Of a stretch of DNA of 64,000 bases, positions 29,573 through 39,715 are shown piece after piece (the stretch's first letter is position 1; each line of letters opens with the position of its first letter). A program made the position numbers and the translations under genes. Below the pieces are notes generated by a model. The model ran no database searches, was not told the DNA's origin, and saw nothing but the letters and a program-made list of their open reading frames with translations. Source of the DNA: CAVVYV01 sp963752585 (GTDB lineage: Bacteria; Actinomycetota; Thermoleophilia; Solirubrobacterales; 70-9); NCBI GenBank assembly GCA_963752585.1, contig CAVVYV010000001.1:124001-188000 (forward strand), given 5' to 3'.

Positions 29573-30704
29573 CCGCACTTGCGCCGACTCCCGCGGTTCG
29601 GGGAGCGGCGCGTGCTCCCGGGCGTAGCTCGGGGGCGCGATCCGGAGGTAGTGGCCGAAGGCCCAGTCGAGGAAGCGCTTTCGCCCGGCCGCCCTGATCA
29701 CGGCGCGCTGGATCCGGGCCGGCAGCCGGGGAAGGAGGCGCTGGGCGCGGAGCATCCAGCGGAACTTCCACTCGTGCGCGTCGACGAACTCGGCGTAGTT
29801 GCGAAGCGCCCGCTCGCGGTCCTGGCGTCCCTCGAGGACGGCGCGAAGCTCGTTGCCGGCCATGATCCCGAAGTAGAGGGCGGTCCTGATCCCCTCCGCG
29901 GTCAGCGGCAGGCACTGGCCCGCGGAGTCGCCGACGAAGAAGATTCCGTCCTCGGTTCCCGGGCGGAGCTTGTGGGGGATCCAGTTGCCCTGGTAGCGAA
30001 CCGGCGGGCGCTCGAGGTCCTCGGCGAGCAGCACGGTCGTCTCCTTGACGTGGAAGCGGGGATCGAAGGAGCCGACGCCGATCCGCTGCTCCTCGGCGGC
30101 GGGGAAGCACCAGCCGTAGCCGGCGGGCACGTAGCGGCGGTCGATCCAGATCTCGAGGTCGTCGCCGGAGCTCTCCGGGTGAACCTCGAGGCCGCGCGAG
30201 AGCGGCGCGTCGGGGGGCTGGTAGCCGCCGTCGGCGGCGAGGATCCGTCGCCAGCCGAGCGCGTCGACGATCAGCGGCGCCGTAGACGTCGCCGCGGTCG
30301 GTGTGAACGGTCTCCCCGGTTCGCCCGTTCACCTTGGCGGTCTCGAACTCGGCGTCGGCTTGGGCCCAGAGCAGCTCGCAGAGCTGCCGGTAGTCGAAGG
30401 TCGAGAAGGTCCAGGGCAGCTGGTAGCGGGAGGTCCCATGCGGGGTGTGGACGACCAGCTCGCCGAACTCCTGGCGGGCGGAGCCCTCGAGCCCCAGCGC
30501 CCGAAGCCATTCGGTCGGGATCCCGCAGGCGGACGTCTGCCGCTCGCCGATCTCGTAGCGATCGAGCACCAGCACCCGTGCCTCGGCCCCGGCGAGCTGG
30601 CGGGCGACGGCGAGGCCGGCAAAGCTCGCCCCGCAGACGATCACGTCGAAATCCCCGGAAATCGGGGTGCGCTCGTCGCCGCGCTTGGTCAGGCGCCGGG
30701 GCAT
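29561..30704 (-). CDS. FAD-dependent geranylgeranyl-reductase-family oxidoreductase, one frameshift
   Basis: The N-terminal FAD-binding motif is VIVCGASFAGLAVARQL, followed by ACGIPTEWLRALGLEG. After a one-base break near 30278 come IVDALGWRRILAADGG, VPAGYGWCFPAAEE and the second FAD motif GDSAGQCLPLTAEGIRTALYFG. This is the layout of the geranylgeranyl reductase/FixC-like family, which saturates isoprenoid chains or acts on quinones. About 380 residues. The ATG at 30704 is placed by a -10 box 7 bases upstream. Confidence 0.78.
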
Positions 30705-30711
30705 CGCCCAG

Positions 30712-30717
30712 ACGGTA
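30712..30717 (-). promoter_or_regulatory. -10 box TACCGT, leaderless start of the FAD oxidoreductase
   Basis: Minus-strand TACCGT, 7 bases, then the ATG at 30704. Confidence 0.55.
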
Positions 30718-30787
30718 GCCGAAGGCACGCTCTCGGCGCCACGGCTGGCCCATGCGCCGGCTTGACGTCTGCCAAACTGTTCCGCTC

Positions 30788-32224
30788 GTGCCCACGAGCA
30801 CCGACACAGTCACGGAGACGTCCGCGGAATCTCCGCCGGATACCCAGACCGAGGCCGCTCCGGCGGCCTCGGACGACCTCCTGATCGAGGTCGACGGCAA
30901 GCTCGTCCCCAACTACGACGCGACCATCCACCCCTTCGGCGAGGGGGACGTGGTCAGCGGCAAGGTGGTCCGGATCGACAAGGACGAGATCCTCGTCGAC
31001 ATCGGCTACAAGTCGGAGGGGGTCATCCCCTCGAACGAGCTCTCGATCCGCAAGTCGGTCGATCCCTCCGACGAGGTCCAGCTCGGCGAGGAGGTCGACG
31101 CCCTCGTCCTCACCAAGGAGGACCAGGAGGGCCGCCTGATCCTCTCCAAGAAGCGCGCCCGCTTCGAGAAGGCCTGGCGCCGGATCGAGGCGGCGGCGGA
31201 GTCCGGCGAGCCGGTCGAGGGCACGGTGATCGAGGTGGTCAAGGGCGGCCTGATCCTCGACCTCGGGGTGCGCGGCTTCCTGCCCGCCTCGCTGGTCGAC
31301 ATCCGCCGGGTCCAGAACCTCGACGAGTTCATGGGCCAGAAGCTCGAGTGCAAGGTGATCGAGCTCAACCGCTCCCGCAACAACGTCGTCCTCTCCCGCC
31401 GGGCGGTGCTCGAGGAGGAGCGCAAGGAGGTGCGCGAGCAGATTCTCGGTCGCCTCGAGCCCGGCCAGGTGGTCGAGGGCAAGATCTCCAACATCGTCGA
31501 CTTCGGTGCCTTCGTCGATCTCGAGGGGATCGACGGCCTGATCCACATCTCCGAGCTCTCCTGGAGCCACGTCAACCACCCCTCCGAGGTCGTCTCGATC
31601 GGCGACACCGTGCGGGTCAAGGTGCTCGACATCGACCGCGACCGCCAGCGGATCTCGCTGGGCTGAAGCAGACCCAGGAGGACCCCTGGCAGCGGGTGCT
31701 CAACGACTACAAGCGTCGACGACGTGGTCGAGGGCAAGGTGACGAAGATCGTCGCCTTCGGCGCCTTCGTCCAGATCCTGCCCGGCGTCGAGGGGCTCGT
31801 TCACATCTCCGAGCTCGCCCAGCACCACGTGGAGAGCCCGGCCGAGGTGGTCCGTCCCGGCGACGAGCTCAAGGTGAAGATCCTCGAGGTGGACGACTCC
31901 CGGCGCCGGCTGTCGCTGAGCGTCAAGCGGGTCGAGGGCCAGGAGCTCCCCCTGCGCGAGCCGGAGGAGGGCGAGGTCGAGCGCCGACGAGGCGCGGAGG
32001 CGGCGCCCGAGGCCGAGGCTGAGGCCCCTGAGGCCGAGGCCCCCGAGGCCGAGGCCCCCGCGAGCGGAGGCCCCCGAGGCCGAGGCCCCCGAGGCGGAGG
32101 TCGAGACGCCAGAGGCTCCCCCGAGGAGGCTCCCCCCGAGGAGGCGCCGGAGGAGGAGACTCCCGACGAGCTCCCCGAGGAGGCGCCCCCGGAGGAGCAG
32201 CCGGTGCCCGACGAGGGCAGCTAG
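30788..32224 (+). CDS. rpsA: 30S ribosomal protein S1, frameshifted
   Basis: S1 helps mRNA bind the ribosome. Four S1 OB-fold repeats are visible: GDVVSGKVVRIDKDEILVDI, GTVIEVVKGGLILDLGVRGF, GKISNIVDFGAFVDLEGIDG and GKVTKIVAFGAFVQILPGVE. Four repeats is the usual actinobacterial number. The frame breaks near 31663 (one missing base) and 31714 (one extra), and again within the tail. The start is the GTG at 30788. The last 80 or so residues are an acidic Glu/Ala/Pro tail encoded by imperfect GAGGCC repeats. It is followed closely by coaE, as in mycobacteria. Confidence 0.88.
32005..32110 (+). repeat. Low-complexity GAGGCC/CCCGAGGCC repeats in the S1 tail
   Basis: Short tandem units of GAGGCCGAGGCCCC type encode Glu-Ala-Glu-Ala-Pro steps. 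Unit boundaries are imperfect and the frame appears to slip here, which fits replication slippage or assembly difficulty. Confidence 0.7.
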
Positions 32225-32238
32225 CCGCCCTCGCGCGC

Positions 32239-32833
32239 TTGACTCGCTTCGTCGGGCTCACGGGGGGCATAGGCGCAGGGAAGTCGGAGGCCCTCGCGGC
32301 CTTCGCGCGATTGGGAGCCGCCACCCTCTCCACCGACCAGGTCACCCACGAGCTTCTCGCCGACCCCGAGGTGCGCGGACGCGCTGATCGAGCGCTGGGG
32401 GGAGGAGGTGGCGGCGGACGGCGAGGTCGACCGCGGAAGGGTTGCCGAGATCGTCTTCGCGGACCCGGCGAGCTCGCCTGGCTCGAGTCCCAGCTGCACC
32501 CCCGGGTGGGAGCGCACGTGCTCGGCTGGCGCAGCCGGCTCGAGCCGGGCACCGAGGTCGCCGTGGTCGAGGTGCCGCTGTTGTTCGAGGCGGCGATGGA
32601 GGACGCCTTCGACGCGACCGTCGCCGTGGTCGCCGACGACCAGGTCAGGGAGCGGCGCCTCGAGAGCGCGGACAGGCGGGCCTCGCCGGGAGGGAGGAGC
32701 GCCAGCTCGACCAGGCGGAGAAGGCCGATCGGGCCGACCACGTCGCTCCGCAACGACGGCACCCTCGATGAGCTCGAGCGGGCGGTCGCCAAGGTCCTGG
32801 AGCGAGATCGGGCGCGAGGAGGTCCGGGGTTGA
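32239..32833 (+). CDS. coaE: Dephospho-CoA kinase, several frameshifts
   Basis: CoaE carries out the last step of coenzyme A synthesis. The P-loop GLTGGIGAGKSEALAAF and STDQVTHELL are at the start. WLESQLHPRVGAH, VVEVPLLFEAAMEDAFDA and REERQLDQAEKADRADH follow, all typical CoaE landmarks. One-base breaks lie near 32377, 32468, 32670 and 32744. Start is a TTG 14 bases after rpsA. The stop at 32831 overlaps the next TTG. Confidence 0.85.
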
Positions 32834-33394
32834 GCAGCCGCCGGCTGGTGATCGGCGGGACGATCGCGCTCGGCGCCCTCGCGGCTTCCTGCTCGCCACC
32901 GGCACCCTCCAGGACACCCTCCGCGAGGTCACCCTGCCGCTCCGCCACGAGGACATCATTCGCCAGCAGGCCGCCGAGAAGGAGGTCCCGGCCGACCTGA
33001 TCGCGGCGGTGATCTACGCGGAGTCGCGATTCCGCGATCAGACCTCGCAGGCGGGAGCCCGCGGGCTGATGCAGATCACGCCCGCGGACGGCGAAGCTGA
33101 TCGAGGGGCTGAGCGGCGGCAGCACCTTCACCGCCGAGGACCTCGCCGACCCCGACATCAACATCCGCTACGGCACCTACTACCTGCGCTATCTGACCGA
33201 GAAGTTCGGCGGCAACAGGATCGCGGCGCTCGCCGCCTACAACGCGGGGGAGACCAACGTCGCTGCCTGGGGCGGCTCCGATCTCTCGCCGGGACGACAT
33301 CGAGTTCGACGAGACCCGGGAATACGTCGACAGCGTGCTCGAAAAGCAGGAGGATTACGCCGACCACTACGGCGAGGAGCTGGGACTTGAGTAG
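32830..33394 (+). CDS. SLT-type lytic transglycosylase (membrane-anchored), frameshifted
   Basis: After an N-terminal signal/anchor helix comes an SLT domain. The catalytic Glu is in AVIYAESRF, the GLMQITP motif follows, then NIRYGTYYLRYL and AALAAYNAGE. Such enzymes cleave peptidoglycan with formation of 1,6-anhydro-muramate. About 187 residues, resembling the catalytic core of Slt70. One-base breaks lie near 32885, 33091 and 33288. The TTG start overlaps the coaE stop. Confidence 0.82.
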
Positions 33395-33397
33395 GGT
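33392..33397 (+). promoter_or_regulatory. -10 box TAGGGT before the trypsin-like protease
   Basis: TAGGGT overlaps the transglycosylase stop and is followed by 8 bases and GTG at 33406. Confidence 0.4.
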
Positions 33398-33405
33398 CTG
33401 CGGTC

Positions 33406-34236
33406 GTGAAGCGGGGGTGCGCGAGGGAATCCTGATCGCGCTCGCCTGCGCTGCCGCGCTCAGCGCGGGCCTGGCGAGCTCATCCGCGACCGCCGCCCCG
33501 CGGGCGCGACCGTCGATCATCGGCGGGGCGGCGGCGAACCCGGCGCAGTGGACCTTCGCGGCGGCGATCTTCCGCAAGGGCCACCTGCACTGCGGGGGCT
33601 CGGTGATCTCGCCGACGCGGGTGCTCACCGCCGCCCATTGCGTCCTCGGCTTCGACCTCGCCAGCTTCGCCGTGATCGCCAACCGCCCCGATCTGCGAAG
33701 CGGCGCCAGCGGCGAGGTGCTCGGGGTCGCCTCGGCTCGGATCCATCCCGACTACGAGAGCACCGGGCTCCACGACGTCGCGGTGCTCAACCTGAGCCGG
33801 CCGACCACCGCCGCTCCCGATCGACCTGACGAGCGCCGCCGAGGACGTCGCGACCACCCAGGTCGGAGGGCTGCTCAGGGTCGCCGGCTGGGGAGCGCGG
33901 AATCCCCTCGGGCCTGCGGCTCTCCGCGGTCCTCCGGAAGACCACCGAGAGGGTGCGGAACGGTCGCCGCTGCCTCAAGGCCTACACCGGCGACATCTTC
34001 GACCCGGCGCTGATGATCTGCGCCCTCGGCAAGCGGATGAAGCGCTTCAGGCGGCCGTCGATCCACACGCAGCGCCTGCATCGGCGACAGCGGCGGCGCC
34101 CTGATCGCCGACACCCCCGCCGGGCCGCGCCAGGTCGGGATCGTCTCCTACGGGGGCCCGCTCTGCGGGCTCGTCGGCGGCGCCCACCGTCTACGCGCGG
34201 GTCTCGGCCAGCCTCGACTTCATCAACGCGCCCTAG
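33406..34236 (+). CDS. Secreted trypsin-like (S1) serine protease, frameshifted
   Basis: An exported chymotrypsin-fold protease. Its signal peptide has a short basic n-region if started at GTG 33406 with one base missing near 33416; a clean-frame GTG lies at 33417. The catalytic triad is His in TAAHCVLG, Asp in HDVAVLNL and Ser in CIGDSGGALIADTP. SIIGGAAANPAQWTFAAAI resembles a mature trypsin N-terminus. Breaks lie near 33819, 33899, 34077 and 34175. About 275 residues; substrates unknown. It lies between the peptidoglycan enzyme and uvrB. Confidence 0.8.
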
Positions 34237-34248
34237 CCGGGCACGCTC

Positions 34249-34275
34249 GGAGCCAGCCGGGCCCGGCTGGGCTCC
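34249..34275 (+). terminator. Strong GC hairpin after the protease gene
   Basis: GGAGCCAGCCGGG pairs with CCCGGCTGGGCTCC over 13 bp with one bulged G and almost no loop. It starts 12 bases after the protease stop and precedes the uvrB promoter. It lacks a T run. Confidence 0.6.
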
Positions 34276-34279
34276 CCGC

Positions 34280-34285
34280 TACGCT
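34280..34285 (+). promoter_or_regulatory. -10 box TACGCT for uvrB
   Basis: TACGCT lies 48 bases before the uvrB ATG. The implied leader of about 40 bases is made up largely of the palindromic element at 34291-34326. Confidence 0.4.
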
Positions 34286-34290
34286 GATCC

Positions 34291-34326
34291 GAGGGTGCTC
34301 CGCAGGCGAAGCCGAGGAGCAACCCG
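34291..34326 (+). repeat. Palindromic element, copy A, in the uvrB leader
   Basis: Arms GGGTGCTCC (34293-34301) and GGAGCAACCC (34316-34325) are nearly complementary. The copy shares its core and arms with the copies at 43402 and 53167 and shares the preceding TGATCC with the latter, but has a longer loop. It lies between the uvrB -10 box and start codon, so it should form a hairpin in the mRNA leader. Confidence 0.7.
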
Positions 34327-34333
34327 ATTATTA

Positions 34334-36331
34334 ATGCCCGATTTCAAGCTCAATCCCGCCTACACCGCGACCGCGGACCAGCCGAAGGCGATCGAGGGGC
34401 TCGCCGAGGGACTCGGGGCCCAGGACCGCGATCCAGACGCTGCTCGGGGCCACCGGCACCGGCAAGACCTTCACGATGGCCGGCGTTATCGAGCGAATCC
34501 AGCGCCCGGCGCTGGTGATCGCCCACAACAAGACGCTGGCGGCGCAGCTCTGCAACGAGTTCCGCGAGTTCTTCCCCGACAACGCGGTCGAGTACTTCGT
34601 CAGCTACTACGACTACTACCAGCCCGAGGCCTACGTCCCGGCGCAGGACCTCTACATCGAGAAGGACTCGTCGATCAACGACGAGATCGACCGCCTCCGC
34701 CACGCCGCCACCGCCTCGCTCTTCGCCCGCCGGGACGTGATCATCGTCGCCTCGGTCTCCTGCATCTACGGGATCGGCTCGCCGCAGCTCTACCGCGAGC
34801 AGATGCAGCTGTTCAAGGTCGGCGACTGGATCGACCGCACCGAGGTCTTCCGGAAGCTGGTCGGGATGCAGTACCGCCGCAACGACCAGAGCCTCTCCCG
34901 GGGCGCCTTCCGCGCCCGCGGCGAGGTCCTCGAGATCTACCCCGCCTACGCCGAGTCCGCCTACCGGATCCAGCTGTTCGGAGACGAGATCGAGGCGATC
35001 CAGCACTTCGACCCGCTCACCGGCGAGGTCCTCGACGTGATCGACCACGTCTCGGTCTGGCCGGCGAGCCACTACGTGGTCAAGGAGGAGACGATGGAGC
35101 GGGCGGTCGACGAGATCGGCCGGGAGCTGCGCAACCAGGTCGCCTACTTCGAGGAGCACGGCAAGCAGCTCGAGGCGCACCGGCTCCAGCAGCGGACCCG
35201 CTACGACATGGAGATGATGCGCGAGCTCGGCTTCTGCCCCGGGATCGAGAACTACTCGCGGATCCTCGACGGCCGGCCGCCGGGAAGCCCGCCGTACACC
35301 CTGATCGACTACTTCCCCGACGACTTCGTCCTCTTCGTCGACGAGTCCCACCAGACGATCCCGCAGCTCGGCGGGATGTACGAGGGCGACTTCTCGCGTA
35401 AGTCGACCCTGGTGGACTTCGGCTTCCGGCTGCCGTCGGCGGTCGACAACCGGCCGCTCAAGTTCGACGAGTTCCTCGACCGGGTCGGCCAGATGGTCCT
35501 GGTCTCGGCCACCCCCGGCCCCTGGGAGCAGGCGCAGTCCTCGCGGGTGGTCGAGCAGATCGTCCGCCCGACCGGGATCGTCGATCCGGAGGTCGAGGTG
35601 CGGGAGACGAAGAACCAGATCGACGACCTGATGAACGAGGTCCGGGCGAGGGCCGAGCGCGACGAGCGCGTCCTGGTCACCACCCTGACCAAGAAGATGG
35701 CCGAGGACCTGACCGAGTACCTGCTCGAGCACGGCTTCCGGGTCCGCTATCTGCACTCGGAGATCGACACCCTCGAGCGGATCCAGATCATCCGCGAGCT
35801 CCGCCTCGGCGAGTACGACGTCTCTCGTCGGGGTCAACCTGCTGCGCGAGGGCCTCGACCTGCCGGAGGTCTCGCTGGTGGCGATCCTCGACGCCGACAA
35901 GGAGGGCTTCCTCCGCGGCGAGACGAGCCTGATCCAGACGATCGGCCGCGCCGCCCGCAACGTCCGCGGCCGGGTGCTGATGTACGCGGACAAGGAGACC
36001 GAGGCGATGCGGAAGGCGATCGGCGAGACCGACCGCCGCCGCGCGATCCAGCGTCGCCTACAACGAGGAGCACGGGATCACCGCGGCCACGGTGAAGAAG
36101 GGGATCTCCGACATGGCCGAGTTCCTGGCGATGGAGTCGAACGCCCCGAAGCGCCGCCGGCGCCGCCGCGAGGAGACCGCCGCGAAGACCCCGGAGGAGC
36201 TGGAGAAGCTGGTGGTCGAGCTCGAGGAGGAGATGCTGGCCGCCGCCGAGGACCTCCGCTTCGAGGAGGCGGCCCGGATCCGGGACGAGCTCAAGGAGCT
36301 CCGCGCGGACCTCGACGCGATCAGGGCCTAG
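34334..36331 (+). CDS. uvrB: Excinuclease ABC subunit B, three frameshifts
   Basis: UvrB is the damage-verification helicase of nucleotide excision repair. Walker A sits in GATGTGKTFTMAG. The beta-hairpin region is YYDYYQPEAYVPAQDLYIEK, and IDYFPDDFVLFVDESHQT, VNLLREGLDLPEVSLVAILD and SLIQTIGRAARN are helicase motifs. A C-terminal UvrC-binding UVR segment (ELEEEMLAAAEDLRFEEAA) ends it. One extra base breaks the frame near 34430, 35823 and 36055. About 665 residues. uvrA lies 6.5 kb downstream in the same direction. Confidence 0.92.
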
Positions 36332-36376
36332 CCCGCCTGGCTGGCCCGACGCTAGCTGAGCTGCGTTTCGACCTAC

Positions 36377-36856
36377 TCATCCCGGCCGAGTGGGGTCGTC
36401 CATGGCCGGGGGACCGGGTTGCTCGGCCCCCGGGAGGGCACGCTCGATCGCGGCGAGTCGGGCCTCGATTCGATCCAGCTGGGCCGCCTGTACAGAGTCC
36501 TGCTCATCGCGGTGCCCTCGGGCCTGCTCGATCAGGGACGCGGTGACGGCGGCGGCCACCACCGAGATGAAGCCGATTCCCCACAGCATCAAGACCGCTC
36601 CGATCAGTCTGCCGCTGGCCTCTTCGGGGACCACATCGCCATATCCGACCGTGGTCACAGTTTGCAGGGACCACCAGAAGCTCGTCCCCAGGTCCGGGAA
36701 CTCATCGTGGTCGATCAGCCAGATCAACACCCCGCCGATGATCGTGACCGTGAGGGTGAGCGCAACAATGATCTGGGCAGCCCGACGGGGGGTGAGCGCT
36801 CTCTCCAGGCGCCTCCAGAGCTTCGCGCGTCGGGGGGAATCCAACGCCGTGACCAT
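36377..36856 (-). CDS. Two-helix potassium channel
   Basis: The 159-residue protein has helix-pore-helix topology (TM1 about residues 28-48, TM2 about 83-105) with the intact K+ selectivity filter TVTTVGYGD between, so it belongs to the Ion_trans_2 family. The C-terminal about 50 residues form a soluble helix (QAAQLDRIEARLAAIERAL) likely to coil across the tetramer. It is the last gene of a minus-strand run behind a GAP-family membrane protein, 27 bases upstream. No ligand domain such as RCK is present. Confidence 0.85.
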   Translation of the reverse strand: MVTALDSPRRAKLWRRLERALTPRRAAQIIVALTLTVTIIGGVLIWLIDHDEFPDLGTSFWWSLQTVTTVGYGDVVPEEASGRLIGAVLMLWGIGFISVVAAAVTASLIEQARGHRDEQDSVQAAQLDRIEARLAAIERALPGAEQPGPPAMDDPTRPG

Positions 36857-36883
36857 AGCGCCCCACTCGGCGACCGAACCGGC

Positions 36884-37510
36884 CTACCTGAGCAGCTGGA
36901 AGATGAAGTACACGATCACGATGATGTTGACCAGCCAAGCGTTCGTGGTCAGCCAGTCGCGGATCCTGGGCATTGCGGCCCTGGCCCGGTGGCCCAGCAG
37001 CAGATAGGCGACGATCGGCAGGGCCATCAGAGCCACCGTCGCGGCCACCAGCGGCCATGCGTGCAACACGTCCAGGCTGTCGTTGTGGAGCCAGTGGACG
37101 GTCGAGATCACCGCGATGATGTCGGTGGGCATCAGGAGGATGAGCAGGAAGGCGAGGCCGAAGGCGCGCTTCGGCACGGCCTCCTGAAGCGCGGTCATCC
37201 ACTTCGGGACCTCGGCGGTGCCGCGGCCCAGGAACGTGTGAATGCCCAGCAGCGCCAGGAGGCCGGCGACCACGTAGTCAGCGCCACTCGGACCCGAGCC
37301 TGACGGGGGGTTGATTCCGAGAACCTCGTAGAGCCCGAACCAGATCAGGATGCTGAGCGATGCCGCGACCAGAACCCCGATCAGCATCGCGACGGAGTTC
37401 TTGACCGGCTCCCGGCTGGTGACCAGGAAGATCGCGGTCAGGATCTGGGGCCCCATCACCATGATCAGGGCCAGCGGGAGGATCTGTAGCTGGGTCGTTG
37501 TGGACGACAT
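36884..37510 (-). CDS. GAP-family (Sap/SfLAP-like) six-helix membrane protein
   Basis: The protein of about 208 residues has six hydrophobic segments and the layout of the mycobacterial GPL/sulfolipid-addressing family, LysE-like in fold (LIMVMGPQILTAIFLVTS; FLLILLMPTDIIAVIST). Start chosen at the ATG at 37510, which has AGGGAG upstream; a TTG two codons earlier is possible. It follows the MFS gene by 12 bases, suggesting joint export of a lipid or small molecule. Cargo unknown. Confidence 0.7.
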   Translation of the reverse strand: MSSTTTQLQILPLALIMVMGPQILTAIFLVTSREPVKNSVAMLIGVLVAASLSILIWFGLYEVLGINPPSGSGPSGADYVVAGLLALLGIHTFLGRGTAEVPKWMTALQEAVPKRAFGLAFLLILLMPTDIIAVISTVHWLHNDSLDVLHAWPLVAATVALMALPIVAYLLLGHRARAAMPRIRDWLTTNAWLVNIIVIVYFIFQLLR

Positions 37511-37522
37511 GTCCAAGCTCCC

Positions 37523-39179
37523 TCAGGCCGAGGCGGGGGCCGGGGCGGTTTCCTTGGCCCCGGCGAGCTCCTCCGCCGAGGTGGGGAGCCTGCGGGTGAA
37601 CCAGAGCGAGAGAAGTGCCACCACCGCCACCGCCCCCAGCGACTTCTTCAGCGCCTCGAGCTGAGCATCTCCGTAGGCGGACGCGATCTGATCCGCCTGC
37701 TCCTCAGGCAGACCCTGGGAGAGCGCCCGCTGCCTTGCCTCGGAGACGGGAACGATGTCGATCCCCTCCTGGGTGTTCGCCTCGATCGTCTGGCGAACGG
37801 ACTGAGGCAGCTCCTGGTTGTCCGCGATCCGGGTGTTGAACCCGTTGATCAGCCCGACGATCAGAACGGCTCCGATCAGGGCAGTCCCGATCGATGCCCC
37901 GAGATTTTGCGCGGTGCCCTGCATACCGCCGGCCTCGCTCGACTTCGACGGGTCCACCGACGACATGATCACGTTGCCGAGCTGAGACGCCAGCAGACCT
38001 GCGCCAATCCCAAACAGGATCAGCGAGGCTTTGAATCCAGTCTCGTTCAGGTTCACGTCGAGCGTCGCCATCATCACCACCGCCCCGATGCTGATCGCGA
38101 CCAAGCCGACCTGGGCGACCGTCCTCGGCGAACGACGACCGGCGATCTTCGGACCCGCCAGCGCCGCGACCAGCATCGCCGCTGACAGGGGCAGGAGCCG
38201 CTTGCCAGTCTCGAACGCGTCGAGTCCGAGCACGACCTGCAGATAGACGGGGAGGACGAAGAAGGTCCCCATCAGGACCAGCTGCTGGCCCAAAAGCGTG
38301 AGCACACCGGCGCGAAGCTGCCCGATACGAAGCAGCGCCGTGTCGACCAAGCGGTCGAGCCCGAGTCGGTCCCGGCGCTCCTCCCAGATGACCAGGGCGG
38401 CCAGGGCACCGAGGCCGGCCAGAATCAGGAACGGCACCACCGAGAAGCCCAAGGGAGTGATCTCCGTGCCGCCGATCGTTGGCGCAGCCCGCGGCGTCAC
38501 GAAGCCCCACGTGCTGCTCATCAGGATTCCGAAGACGATCAAACCCAGACCGGTGGCTGAGAGTGCCGCGCCGATGTAGTCCATCCTTGGGGGGTGCTCG
38601 GCCCTGGGCGCCTGCGCGACCTTGTTCCTGAAGTAGCAGCAGGGTGATCACGACGACGGTTTCGCCGGCGAACACCCAGCGCCAGCTGGCATTGGTCGTC
38701 ACCCAGCCGCCGATCAAGGGCCCGGCCGCGACTGCCACCGCGACGGTCGCCCCGATGAGCGCGTAGGCGAGCGCCCGATCCCTGCCCTCATAGTTTGCGG
38801 CGGTGAGCGCAAAGATGGCTGGGATCACCATGACGGCACCGATTCCCTCTACTCCCGACCAGCCGACCAGGAGAACAGGGAGGCTGGGGCTCAGGGCGGT
38901 GGTCAGCGAGCCGATGCCGTAGACGCCCAGCCCGATCGCGAACACCCGGTTACGTCCGAGGATGTCGCCCAGCTTCGCACCCGCGAGCATGAAGGCCGCC
39001 ATCACCAGCGTGTAGAGCGTGATCGCCGACTGGACTCCCTGGATCGACGTATTGAGGTCGGCGACGATCTGAGAGATCGAGACGTTCATGACGCTCGAGT
39101 CGAGCGTCATGACGAACTGGGCCGACGCCAGGAGGATTAGGGGGAGCCACTTGCGCATGCCAGTCGAAGCAGCCGCCAT
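37523..39179 (-). CDS. MFS transporter of the DHA2 (14-helix drug:H+ antiporter) type, one frameshift
   Basis: The protein of about 550 residues begins ILLASAQFVMTLDSSVMNVS, the standard DHA2/EmrB opening. It continues with AGAKLGDILGRNRVF (motif A) and SWRWVFAGETVVV (motif C region). A single extra base near 38629 separates helix 6 from the rest (MDYIGAALSATGLGLIVFG onward). It is the first gene of a three-gene minus-strand operon with the GAP protein and a K+ channel and is divergent from the coiled-coil gene at 39221. Substrate unknown. Confidence 0.85.
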
Positions 39180-39207
39180 CCTTGCACCTCGGGTCGTCGG
39201 GCCGTAA

Positions 39208-39213
39208 TACGCT
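39208..39213 (+). promoter_or_regulatory. -10 box TACGCT, leaderless start of the coiled-coil protein
   Basis: TACGCT, 7 bases, then the ATG at 39221, inside the 41-base divergent gap to the MFS gene. It decides the start at 39221 over an in-frame codon at 39182. Confidence 0.55.
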
Positions 39214-39220
39214 GTCCGGC

Positions 39221-39715
39221 ATGAGCACGGGAAACCACGCCGAGGAGTTGGCTGCGCAGGCGGCCGAAGCGGTGCGCCGGACCGTCACTGAGGCGGAGGC
39301 GAAGGCGGAGCAGATCGTCCGGGACGCCGAGGCCGAGGCGAAGCGAATCCGCGACGAGGCCGAGGCGGAGGCCCGCGAGCGGATCGAGCGCGCGAGACGG
39401 GCTCTCAGCGAGCTCGCCGGGGAGACGCCCTCGCCGCGACCCGATCCGGAGCCAGAGCCCTCGCCGCGACCCGATCCGACTCCGGAGCCGGCGCCCGAAC
39501 CGCAGCCGGAGCCCATCCCCGGGCCGGACCCGGTGCCGCCGGAGCCGACCGCGGGAGGAGCCAACGGCGACGACGCCGCGGCTCGTTTGGTGGCGATGAG
39601 GCTCGCTGTCGACGGCAAGGGCCGCGAGGAGATCGAGGCGGAGCTGACCCAGAAGTTCGGCCCAGGCGACCGCTCCGGCCTGCTCGACGACGTCCTCGCG
39701 CGCGCCGGGCGCTAG
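39221..39715 (+). CDS. Coiled-coil, proline-rich protein of unknown function
   Basis: 164 residues in three parts. Residues 1-66 are an Ala/Glu/Arg-rich heptad coiled coil (EAEAKAEQIVRDAEAEAKR). Residues about 70-112 are a Pro/Glu/Asp-rich spacer with repeated SPRPDPEPEP-like units. Residues about 118-164 form a compact helical end (ARLVAMRLAVDGKGREEIEA) that looks like an independent folded module. The coil resembles DivIVA or ATP-synthase b-type helices, but there is no N-terminal membrane-binding motif. No function assigned. Confidence 0.65.
   Translation: MSTGNHAEELAAQAAEAVRRTVTEAEAKAEQIVRDAEAEAKRIRDEAEAEARERIERARRALSELAGETPSPRPDPEPEPSPRPDPTPEPAPEPQPEPIPGPDPVPPEPTAGGANGDDAAARLVAMRLAVDGKGREEIEAELTQKFGPGDRSGLLDDVLARAGR

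Noticed and set aside
30762..30778. -35/-10 promoter (TTGACG and CAAACT) for rpsA
   Set aside because: The two hexamers are only about 5 bases apart, far from the normal spacing, and CAAACT lacks the leading T.
32005..32110. CRISPR-like or functional tandem array in the rpsA tail
   Set aside because: Units are short, contiguous and coding for an acidic tail; there are no spacers.
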